Positions 1-7,726 of a stretch of 40,618 nucleotides of DNA are shown here, in pieces. The notes below the pieces were generated by a model. That model saw only the letters and a list, made by a program, of their open reading frames with translations, was not told the DNA's origin and did no database searches. The position numbers were made by a program, and so were the translations under genes. Origin of the DNA: Spirochaetota bacterium. GTDB taxonomy: Bacteria > Spirochaetota > UBA12135 > COTS27 > JAFLEE01. Positions within the stretch are counted from its first letter, which is position 1; each line of letters starts with the position of its first letter. The stretch is taken from the NCBI GenBank assembly GCA_017302015.1, contig JAFLEE010000048.1, positions 1 through 40,618 of the forward strand, read 5' to 3'.

Positions 1-782
1 TCCAATTCGCCTTCGGGCAGGGGCGCCTCGGTGCCGGCAGGCAGGAGGAGCACCCGGGCGAGGTACTCCACGTTCCCCGATTTGACGCCGCGGATGGGCG
101 AGGCGGCGAAATGGGTGAGGCGCGCCCCGCAGGCCGCGACCCCCCGGGCCCAACGGGAGATGACGGCGAGGTGGAGTTCCGGTCCCGTCACCCGGCCCCC
201 TCGGGTGACTTCGGAGGGCTCTGCTTCGAAGGGCGGCTTCACGAGGCTCACGAGTTCGCCCGGGGGAAGGAGCACCCTGCCCAGGGCCGGGTAAATTTTG
301 AGCGTCGAGATGAAGGAGACGTCCATCACCGCCAAACTCGGCCGTGGATCGCAGGCCGACGCTTCCATCAGCCGCGCGTTGGTGTTCTCCATCACGACCA
401 CCCGCTTGTCCCCCCGCAGGCTCTCGTGCAGTTGGTGGGTGCCCGAGTCCACGGCATAGACGCGGCGGGCGCCCCGGTCCAGCAGGCATTGGGTGAAGCC
501 GCCGGTGGAGGCGCCGATGTCGATGCAGACCCGGTCCTTGGGTTGGGCGGCGAAGGCGTCGAGGGCGTGGGCCAGTTTCAGCCAACCGCGCGAGACATGG
601 GCCCCGCCCGAATCGACCTCGATGGGGGCGTCGAGGGCCGTGGGGTGGCCCGGCTTGCGCGCGAGTTCCCCCCCCACGCGCACCGCCCCGGCCATGATGA
701 GGGCCTGGGCGCGGGTGCGGGTCTCGGCGAGGCCGCGCTCGGCGAGGAGCTGGTCGAGGCGGATTTTCCGCGTGGCGCCCAC
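1..782 (-). CDS. tlyA: TlyA-family S4/FtsJ rRNA methyltransferase, 3' end cut by window edge
   Basis: I read this gene directly on the minus strand from a GTG at 782, 19 bp after the clpX stop; 260 codons lie in the window and the C-terminus runs off at position 1. The N-terminus (about residues 7-60, beginning IRLDQLLAERGL) is an S4 RNA-binding domain. A Rossmann methyltransferase domain follows with the SAM loop DIGASTGGFTQ, the VMDVSFIS strand and KPPFE, where family members have KPQFE. Near the end SPIRGVKSGNVEYL matches the usual TlyA tail, so only a few residues should be missing. TlyA proteins 2'-O-methylate cytidines of 16S and 23S rRNA using SAM, and some act as hemolysin-like proteins; the rRNA role is the safer inference. 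It is probably the last gene of the tig-clpP-clpX operon. The GTG start is chosen for position and has only a weak GAGGG upstream. Confidence 0.85.
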   Translation of the reverse strand, partial: MGATRKIRLDQLLAERGLAETRTRAQALIMAGAVRVGGELARKPGHPTALDAPIEVDSGGAHVSRGWLKLAHALDAFAAQPKDRVCIDIGASTGGFTQCLLDRGARRVYAVDSGTHQLHESLRGDKRVVVMENTNARLMEASACDPRPSLAVMDVSFISTLKIYPALGRVLLPPGELVSLVKPPFEAEPSEVTRGGRVTGPELHLAVISRWARGVAACGARLTHFAASPIRGVKSGNVEYLARVLLLPAGTEAPLPEGEL

Positions 783-801
783 GGTGCTCGCCGGGGCGCC
801 C

Positions 802-2097
<1,296 letters not shown>

Positions 2098-2118
2098 GGG
2101 GTTCGTGACGCGCGCGGC

Positions 2119-2697
2119 CTAGCCGCGGTGCGTCATGACCTCGTCGATGAGGCCGTAGGCGACGGCTTCCGCGGCGCCCATGAAATTATCGCGCTCGGTG
2201 TCGCGCCCGATGGCGTCGACGGGCTTGCCCGTGTGCTTCGAGAGGATCTGGTTGAGCAGTTCCTTGTTGCGCTGGATCTCCTGGGCCTGGATCTGGATGT
2301 CGGTGGCCTGGCCCTGGGCGCCGCCGGAGGGCTGGTGGATCATGATGCGGGCGTGGGGGGTGGCGAAGCGCTTCTTCGGCTCGCCCGCCGCCAGGAGCAG
2401 CGCGCCCATGCTGGCCGCTTGGCCCACGCACACGGTGTTCACGTCGCACTTGATGTACTGCATGGTGTCGTAGATGGCGAGGCCCGAGGTGACCACGCCG
2501 CCGGGGCTGTTGATGTAGAACCAGATGTCTTTTTCGGGGTCGACGGACTCGAGGAAGAGCATCTGGGCGATGATGACGTTGCTGATCTGGTCGTAGACCT
2601 CGCCCCCGAGGAAGATGATGCGGTCTTTCAGCAGCCGCGAGTAGATGTCGTAGGAGCGCTCGCCGCGGGTGGTCTGTTCGATGACGTAGGGGATCAT
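2119..2697 (-). CDS. clpP: ATP-dependent Clp protease proteolytic subunit ClpP
   Basis: This is the self-compartmentalised serine protease that partners the ClpX encoded next to it. I start it at the ATG at 2697, giving 192 aa beginning [20 protein letters not shown]. An AGGAG lies 5 nt upstream of this ATG, and the protein then begins like mature ClpP; the open frame extends 14 codons further but without support. The catalytic triad is complete: Ser96 in GQAASMGA, His121 in MIHQP and Asp170 in RDTERDNF. The oligomerisation and substrate-binding stretch YINSPGG is also intact. There is no long propeptide, so little or no self-processing is expected. The gene is 49 bp after tig and 21 bp before clpX, the common tig-clpP-clpX order. 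Confidence 0.97.
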   Translation of the reverse strand: MIPYVIEQTTRGERSYDIYSRLLKDRIIFLGGEVYDQISNVIIAQMLFLESVDPEKDIWFYINSPGGVVTSGLAIYDTMQYIKCDVNTVCVGQAASMGALLLAAGEPKKRFATPHARIMIHQPSGGAQGQATDIQIQAQEIQRNKELLNQILSKHTGKPVDAIGRDTERDNFMGAAEAVAYGLIDEVMTHRG

Positions 2698-2746
2698 GGG
2701 GGCTCCTGTCGGGAGGCGGGGGGATCCCGCCCGACTCACAATCTAA

Positions 2747-4102
2747 TCACGAAAACAATTTGGACAAGGGCACTTTTTCGCCCGGCGTTTTCTTGCCCTT
2801 GGCGATGACGCGCTCGATGAGCCCCCGGTCGGCCAGGCGCTTCTTGAGTTCGGTGAACTCGCCGCTTTTGAGCATATTCTTGCGGAGTTCCTTGGCGTCG
2901 ATCTTCTGGTCGAGCGCGCGCTTCTCGATCTCGGCGTTCATGGCCTCGTCGGTGACCTCGACGGTCTCGAGCTTGCGCAGGGCCTCCATCAGGAGGTCTT
3001 CGGTGAGGTTGGTGACGGCCTGGGCCATGTAGTCTTCGTGGAGTTTCTTGATGGACTCGTGCGGGGAATGGAGGAGGTGGGGGATCTCCTTGTCGCCGAA
3101 GCCCATGCGCCGCAGGTGCTGCTCCAGGAAATAATGGGCCACGTCGTGGGTCATGGCGTCGGGGATCTCGATCTTGGCGCGCGCGGCCAGGGCCTCGAGG
3201 GCCTGGCGCCGGATCTCGCGCTCGCGGTGGCGCTCGGCGAACTGCTCGACTTGCGCGCGCAGTTTCGCGCGCATGTCGGCGACGGACTCGAACTGGAATT
3301 CCTTGGCGAGTTCCTCGGAGATCTCGGGGATCTTCACGAGCTTCACCTCGTGTACGGCGAGGGTCGCGCCGGCCTTCTTGCCCGCGAGTTCCTTCACGGG
3401 GAAATCCTCGGGGTAGCTCTTCTCGATCTTGCGGGTTTCGCCGGCCTTCATGCCGCGCACGTCCTCCATGCCGAAGGCCTGCGGGCGGTCGCCCAGGCGC
3501 TCGGTCATGACGGGGGAGCCCTTCAGGTTCTGGGCGGCGAGGGCCTCGTCGTCGTAGGTGAGGTCGACCTTCACCCAGTGGGCGCCGCCGACGGCCTCTT
3601 CGGTGGGGACGAGTTCCATCTTGCTGCGCAGGTAGGTCTTCACTTCGCCGTCGATGTCGGCCTCGGTGATCTCGATGACGGGCTCTTTCACGGCCACGCC
3701 CGCGAAATCCTTCAGTTCGCAGGTCGGCTGGAGGGTCACGAGGAAGGTGACCGAGAGGGGCTTCTGCTCCTCCCATTCGCCGATCTTCTCGGCCATGCCG
3801 CGGCCGTAGGCCTTGAGGTCGAGTTCTTTGAGGGCCTGCTCGTAGGCCTTGGGCAGGATATTCTCGATGGCTTGGGCGCGGAAACTATCGCGGTAGCGCT
3901 TCTCGAGGGCCGCCACGGGGACCTTGCCCTTGCGGAAGCCGGGCAGGGCGATCTCCCGGGAGGCCTCGGCGCGGGTGGACGCGTATTCCCGTTCGAGTTC
4001 GGCGTAGGCGATCTCGATCTCGAGTTTGACCTGGCGCTTCTCGGCCGGGGTCTGCTTGACGGTGAGGGCGAGGGGTTTTTCCTCGGGATGTTGGTGGGTC
4101 AT
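2747..4102 (-). CDS. tig: Trigger factor (ribosome-associated chaperone and prolyl isomerase)
   Basis: Trigger factor binds the ribosomal exit tunnel and shields nascent chains. The 451-aa protein starts at the ATG at 4102 (MTHQHPEEKP); the open frame runs further upstream but crosses a terminator hairpin and a tRNA, so a longer start is excluded. The ribosome-docking signature GFRKGKVP is at residues 55-62 of the N-terminal domain. A recognisable FKBP-type middle domain follows (from about GAHWVKVDLTYDDE to the VHEVKLVKIPE strand), then the helical C-terminal chaperone arms. The length is close to the family norm. No convincing Shine-Dalgarno is seen, and only 28 nt separate the start from an intrinsic terminator, so the origin of its transcript is unclear (see findings). 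clpP and clpX follow on the same strand. Confidence 0.95.
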   Translation of the reverse strand: MTHQHPEEKPLALTVKQTPAEKRQVKLEIEIAYAELEREYASTRAEASREIALPGFRKGKVPVAALEKRYRDSFRAQAIENILPKAYEQALKELDLKAYGRGMAEKIGEWEEQKPLSVTFLVTLQPTCELKDFAGVAVKEPVIEITEADIDGEVKTYLRSKMELVPTEEAVGGAHWVKVDLTYDDEALAAQNLKGSPVMTERLGDRPQAFGMEDVRGMKAGETRKIEKSYPEDFPVKELAGKKAGATLAVHEVKLVKIPEISEELAKEFQFESVADMRAKLRAQVEQFAERHREREIRRQALEALAARAKIEIPDAMTHDVAHYFLEQHLRRMGFGDKEIPHLLHSPHESIKKLHEDYMAQAVTNLTEDLLMEALRKLETVEVTDEAMNAEIEKRALDQKIDAKELRKNMLKSGEFTELKKRLADRGLIERVIAKGKKTPGEKVPLSKLFS

Positions 4103-4130
4103 GGGAGATCCGTGGGGTGGGGATAAAAAC

Positions 4131-4164
4131 AAAAAAGCGAATGCCATGCGGCATTCGCTTTTTT
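4131..4164 (-). terminator. Strong bidirectional intrinsic terminator between tRNA-Gly and tig
   Basis: Two perfect 15-nt arms (AAAAAAGCGAATGCC and its complement) flank the tetraloop ATGC. The A and T runs at the two ends give a U tract in either direction. On the minus strand it begins 7 nt after the tRNA-Gly 3' end and ends 28 nt before the tig start. Confidence 0.85.
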
Positions 4165-4171
4165 GACACTG

Positions 4172-4245
4172 AGCGGGAAACGAGACTCGAACTCGCGACC
4201 TACTGCATGGCAAGCAGTCGCTCTAGCCAACTGAGCTATTCCCGC
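4172..4245 (-). tRNA. tRNA-Gly (anticodon GCC)
   Basis: Read on the minus strand, the 74-nt cloverleaf has the acceptor stem GCGGGAA/TTCCCGC with discriminator T. The D-arm is TAGCTCAGTTGGCTAGAGC, the anticodon stem ACTGC/GCAGT encloses TTGCCAT (anticodon GCC), and the T-arm contains the canonical GTTCGAGTC. A discriminator U fits bacterial glycine tRNA. The CCA end is not encoded, so nucleotidyltransferase must add it. A weak candidate promoter is TTCCAT, 17 bp, then TAGGAT, ending 9 nt before the mature 5' end. The downstream hairpin at 4131-4164 would terminate it. Confidence 0.96.
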
Positions 4246-4711
4246 AATGAGCGAATCCTACCATAAGTTCCCGCGAAATGGAAACGGGGCATGGGCCCAA
4301 AAGCGCAACCCTGACTGACAACCGGGATCTGAACTCCTGTGGAGTCCCGAGGGGGATGGCCGAATTTGTCGTGGAGAGGGGTGAAGGACGTGGATTCGGC
4401 CCCATTGGACCCTGGGCCAACCGGAAAAAGCGGAAGACCGTTATTCGGTCGGGCATCCTCCGGATGATCGGGGCGGGTCTGACTGATGCAAATTCGACAG
4501 AGCGGGGAGGGGAGGAGACCAGGAATCTTAGGCACATGGCGGAGTTCCATGACCAAAAAATGGCTTGGATTCTACAACTCGAGACCCGGTATCCCTTGAA
4601 AATCCATATAGAGCGGCAGTCAGAAGGGTGATTCCATTGATCGTGGAGGTAAGTCAAAACAGCCAAGTATGCATTTCCCTCCCGACTTGGACGGGCATTA
4701 TCTTCTCGGGA
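4246..4711. other. 466-bp intergenic region between tRNA-Gly and the DNA glycosylase
   Basis: No convincing gene is seen. Open frames on both strands here are extensions or shadows of the glycosylase. The left end must hold the tRNA promoter (minus strand) and the right end the glycosylase promoter (plus strand). A short inverted repeat CCAAGT...ACTTGG (about 4662-4689) lies just before the glycosylase start. Confidence 0.5.
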
Positions 4712-5668
4712 ATGCCTGCCAAGCCCAATCGTTCCCGTTTTTTTCCCGTGGAGGATTTCGATCTGGACGGCACCCTTGATTCGGGGCAGGCCTTCCGCTG
4801 GAAAAAGACCGCGCGGGGATGGGAGGGGGTGATCGGCCGGAGGTGGGTTTGCCTGAACGCCGTGAAAGGAGGTTTGCAGGCCGAGACGGCCCGCCCCAAT
4901 GCTCACTGGGCGTGGCTCGCCGAATATCTGCAAATTGAGGCAGGTGGAGGTAGGAGGTTGGGCTCCCTGGGGTATCGGGAGCGCATGGGGCGCTTCCCCA
5001 AAGATCGCGCCCTTCAAGGGGCCGTGAAGGCCTGCCCGGGGCTGAGGCTTTTGCGCCAGGAGCCTTGGGAATGCCTGGCTTCCTTCATCCTCTCCTCGAC
5101 GAAACAGATCGTTCAGATCCGGCAGATCGTGGACACGCTATGCGAGCGCTACGGCGAACCGGTCCCCGTGCCCACCGGGGTGGAACCCTGGAACGCCTTT
5201 CCCACCGCCCGCTCACTCGCGAAGCGGACCGAGGGCCAACTCCGCTCCTGCAAGGCCGGCTTCCGCGCGCCCTATCTCCTCAGATCGGCCCAACTCGTGG
5301 CGGCGGGGAAGCCCGACCTGGGTCGGCTTTCGAGCCGTCCTCTGGAGGAGGCGCGGGAAGCGCTGATGGCACTCCCCGGGGTGGGTCGAAAGATCGCCGA
5401 TTGCGCCCTCTTGTTTTCCCTGGGATTTCGGCAAGTGTTCCCGGTGGACACGTGGATCCTTCGTGCCCTCCGAGGGCTCTATTTTCCGGGTCGGAATCCC
5501 TCCCCGGACGAATTACGGCGTTTCGCCGATTCCCATTTCGGACCGGAGGCGGGATTCGCCCAGCAATTCCTCTTTCACGCCATCCGCACGGGGCGGCTTG
5601 AAGCTGGCGTTCCAAAAACAACACGACGATCAGGGAAACCCAAGGGTATTCAAGAAACAAGAGAGTAA
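4712..5668 (+). CDS. OGG1-type 8-oxoguanine DNA glycosylase/lyase
   Basis: This is a base-excision repair enzyme of the HhH-GPD superfamily that should remove 8-oxoguanine and cleave by beta-elimination. From the ATG at 4712 it has 318 aa; an earlier in-frame ATG at 4565 would add 49 residues with no family similarity. The N-terminus shows the OGG_N signature LDSGQAFRW, like GQSFRW of eukaryotic OGG1. The stretch ILSSTKQIVQIRQIV matches the OGG1 lesion-pocket helix. The helix-hairpin-helix LPGVGRKIADC (221-231) carries the Schiff-base lysine K227, and VDTW supplies the catalytic aspartate D246. The order OGG_N then HhH-GPD argues against AlkA or MutY, and no iron-sulfur cluster cysteines follow. 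The last 25 residues are basic and probably disordered. It stands alone, upstream of an AT-richer gap. Confidence 0.88.
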   Translation: MPAKPNRSRFFPVEDFDLDGTLDSGQAFRWKKTARGWEGVIGRRWVCLNAVKGGLQAETARPNAHWAWLAEYLQIEAGGGRRLGSLGYRERMGRFPKDRALQGAVKACPGLRLLRQEPWECLASFILSSTKQIVQIRQIVDTLCERYGEPVPVPTGVEPWNAFPTARSLAKRTEGQLRSCKAGFRAPYLLRSAQLVAAGKPDLGRLSSRPLEEAREALMALPGVGRKIADCALLFSLGFRQVFPVDTWILRALRGLYFPGRNPSPDELRRFADSHFGPEAGFAQQFLFHAIRTGRLEAGVPKTTRRSGKPKGIQETRE

Positions 5669-6026
5669 TCAGGAAACAAGCGGAATCCTTCCAAACGATT
5701 ATTGTGGATTTAATTGGATATCCGAGATAAAAATGCTCTTTGTAACTAAATTAGATAACCACGAGAATGCATATGTCATTTTCTTTCTAATGGGCATTTG
5801 GTGGATTATTCGTCAATTCTGCCACTTTGATTTTCCATCCAGTTTGTCAATTAGGTGATGACAACGTTTACATAGATCGTTCCTCTTTTTGTCAGATCCA
5901 GAAGAGACGCTTCGATCGCGCTATTTTTTAGGCAGAGATACTGAAGAAAGTCTTTCTAACCATTGTAAAATAAGGCCATTCGACATAGAATTCAGTCCGT
6001 AGGCTTTGAACGATAAGTACCGTCTG
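5669..6026. other. 358-bp AT-rich intergenic region
   Basis: Composition drops sharply in GC compared with the genes on either side. I see no intact gene. On the minus strand a stop-bounded fragment at about 5830-5930 reads NDLCKRCHHLIDKLDGK, which resembles the end of an HNH-type endonuclease but has no start codon and is too short to call. A good sigma-70-like promoter for the downstream operon lies at 5963-5991. Confidence 0.5.
5963..5991 (+). promoter_or_regulatory. Sigma-70-like promoter for the 6-18 kb surface-protein operon
   Basis: TTGTAA (5963-5968) and TAGAAT (5986-5991) are separated by exactly 17 bp, in an AT-rich gap. The predicted start of transcription is near 5998, about 29 nt before the ATG of the TPR protein gene. 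Confidence 0.5.
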
Positions 6027-6692
6027 ATGCGTATCCGAAGTGATTTTTTCCTCATCGCGTTTGCTCTGACCGGGTTGGTCCTTCCCGCGTTCGCCGGCGA
6101 AAAATCCCTGACCGTCATCGAAGTGCGCCCGGCTTGGGAGAAATTTCCCCCGGCGGATTTCGGCACCAATGCGGTGCGACTCGAATCCCTCCCGATCGAC
6201 GCCATCACCAACCTCACCGCCCGCCACACCGGGATGATCCGCGCCTCCCGCCTGGCGTGGCTCGGGAATTTCGCGAGGACGAACCTCGAGCGCGACGGGG
6301 GGTTCAAGACCCACGTCGAGGTCGGCATGGCTTATGCCCAAAATCTGTTCTATTCCGAGGCGCTCGAATGGATGCAGCGCGCCCTCGCCCTCAACCAGAA
6401 CTCGAGCTACGTCTACAATAACCTCGCCAACGTGTATTACCTCTCGGGCGACATCCCCCTCGCGCTCACCAATTATTTCCTCGCCCTCTCCATCAGCCGC
6501 AACGACCCCCGCACCCTGCTGAACCTCGCCTTCATCCACTACGAGACCGGCCTGCCGCAGGAGGCCAAGAAATTCTACCTGAAGGCGATCCTCATCGATC
6601 CCGCCCTCGACCGCCCGGAATACCAGGTGCTCGCCGGCGACGAAAAACCCCCCGCCACCGCATCCCCCAACGCATCCCCCGCCCGTCGCTGA
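6027..6692 (+). CDS. Exported TPR-repeat protein
   Basis: The 221-aa product begins with a clear Sec signal peptide (MRIRSDFFLIAFALTGLVLPAFA, cut before GEK). The mature part carries two to three tetratricopeptide units (around AQNLFYSEALEWMQRALALN, VYNNLANVYYLSGDIPLAL and LNLAFIHYETGLPQEAKKFY), a fold that mediates protein-protein contacts. It ends in a short Pro/Ala-rich tail. A TTG at 6006 would add seven residues, but the ATG at 6027 places the signal peptide correctly. It is the first gene of the operon, 22 bp before the FecR-domain protein. TPR units also form the second half of that neighbour, so the two may interact. No enzymatic motif is visible; a periplasmic scaffold role is an inference. 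Confidence 0.8.
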   Translation: MRIRSDFFLIAFALTGLVLPAFAGEKSLTVIEVRPAWEKFPPADFGTNAVRLESLPIDAITNLTARHTGMIRASRLAWLGNFARTNLERDGGFKTHVEVGMAYAQNLFYSEALEWMQRALALNQNSSYVYNNLANVYYLSGDIPLALTNYFLALSISRNDPRTLLNLAFIHYETGLPQEAKKFYLKAILIDPALDRPEYQVLAGDEKPPATASPNASPARR

Positions 6693-6714
6693 AAACCCAA
6701 GGAGAGGTCCATCC

Positions 6715-7635
6715 ATGAAAACGTCCAAGTTCGCCGTTCTGCTGCTCGCGTGCATCGCGACGGTCGCGTTCGCCGCCACCAAAGAGATCAAGGTCACCAA
6801 GGTGACCGGCCAGGTACGCATCCTCCAGGGAAGCGAGAGCGCCCCGGCCATGGTCGGCCAGGTCCTGCCGGCGGGCAGCACCATCAAGACCTATACGGGC
6901 GCCCAATTGGCCCTGAGCATCGATGGCACCGCCAAGGTCATCAGCGAGAACCGCACCGTCCCCGTGTCCGTCCTCGCCGGCGGCGATAGCGGCCTCGAGA
7001 ACGCCACGAGCCTCATCGGCAAGCTCACCGCCCGCGGCTACACCGGCGGGGGCGCCTCGAGCGTCGCCGGCGTGCGGGGCGCGGAGCAGGGCAAGAAGGG
7101 CTCCTTCGGGGTCCAGTGGCAGGGGCAGGCCGCCTCCCGTCCGGTGGCGGGCGCCAATGCCACGAGCGATCTCGACCAGGCGCGCGCGCTTTGCGAAGCC
7201 CAGGATTTCGAGGGCGCCATCGCCAAACTGAATAGTTTCATCGCGGCCAGCAACGACGACCAGGCCAAGGCGCGCGCCCAATTGCTCCTGGCCCAGGCCG
7301 ACCTGGAATTGGCCCGGAGCGCCGACGCGCTCAAGGCCGCCGATGCCGGGCTGAAACTCGCCCCCAAAGACGCCGCCGTCTCCGCTCAATTGCGTTTCGC
7401 GGCCGTCAGCGCCGCCTGGTTCTCCGGGAAGGCCGATGCCGCGGTCGCCGCGGTGGACGTCCATTTCCCGGCCTCCGCCGCCGCCGGCGACGAATATTGG
7501 AACGCCCAGGTCATCAAGGTCCTGGCACTCAAGACGATGGGGAACAAGTCGGCCGCCAAGAAACTCAAGGCCGAAGTCTCGACGGCCTGCCCCAACGATG
7601 AAATCGTGGCGGCCGTCGCGCAAATCTCCTTGTGA
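6715..7635 (+). CDS. Secreted FecR-domain protein with C-terminal TPR-like helices
   Basis: A good AGGAGAGG lies just upstream of the ATG. The 306-aa protein has a signal peptide (MKTSKFAVLLLACIATVAFA) followed by a FecR-type beta domain. That domain opens VTKVTGQVRILQGSE, passes through VGQVLPAGSTIKTYTGAQL and closes with the diagnostic SSVAGVRGAEQ. From about residue 155 the protein is Ala-rich and helical, with TPR-like repeats (AQLLLAQADLELARSADALKAADAGLKLAPKD). Classical FecR proteins are inner-membrane anti-sigma regulators; this one lacks a transmembrane anchor and no sigma factor is nearby, so a different, exported role is likely. A second FecR protein occurs at 21226 beside a similar barrel gene. 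A GC-rich hairpin follows the stop. Confidence 0.85.
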   Translation: MKTSKFAVLLLACIATVAFAATKEIKVTKVTGQVRILQGSESAPAMVGQVLPAGSTIKTYTGAQLALSIDGTAKVISENRTVPVSVLAGGDSGLENATSLIGKLTARGYTGGGASSVAGVRGAEQGKKGSFGVQWQGQAASRPVAGANATSDLDQARALCEAQDFEGAIAKLNSFIAASNDDQAKARAQLLLAQADLELARSADALKAADAGLKLAPKDAAVSAQLRFAAVSAAWFSGKADAAVAAVDVHFPASAAAGDEYWNAQVIKVLALKTMGNKSAAKKLKAEVSTACPNDEIVAAVAQISL

Positions 7636-7642
7636 TCCGAAG

Positions 7643-7672
7643 GCGCCCCCGCAGGATGACCTGCTGGGGCGC
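7643..7672 (+). terminator. GC-rich hairpin after the first FecR gene
   Basis: A 13-bp stem with a single mismatch encloses the tetraloop ATGA (GCGCCCCCGCAGG / CCTGCTGGGGCGC). No real T tract follows, so it may be an attenuator or an mRNA-stabilising element rather than a full terminator. It lies between the FecR gene and the barrel-transglutaminase gene. Confidence 0.4.
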
Positions 7673-7726
7673 GCTTCCGTCTCCCGCGGGCGGAATCTCC
7701 CCCCGAGCGGGCATTCGGCGGTTTCC

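Noticed and set aside
4223-5017. A 264-aa minus-strand open frame overlapping the tRNA and the glycosylase start
   Set aside because: Overlaps tRNA-Gly and a recognised gene; no motif.
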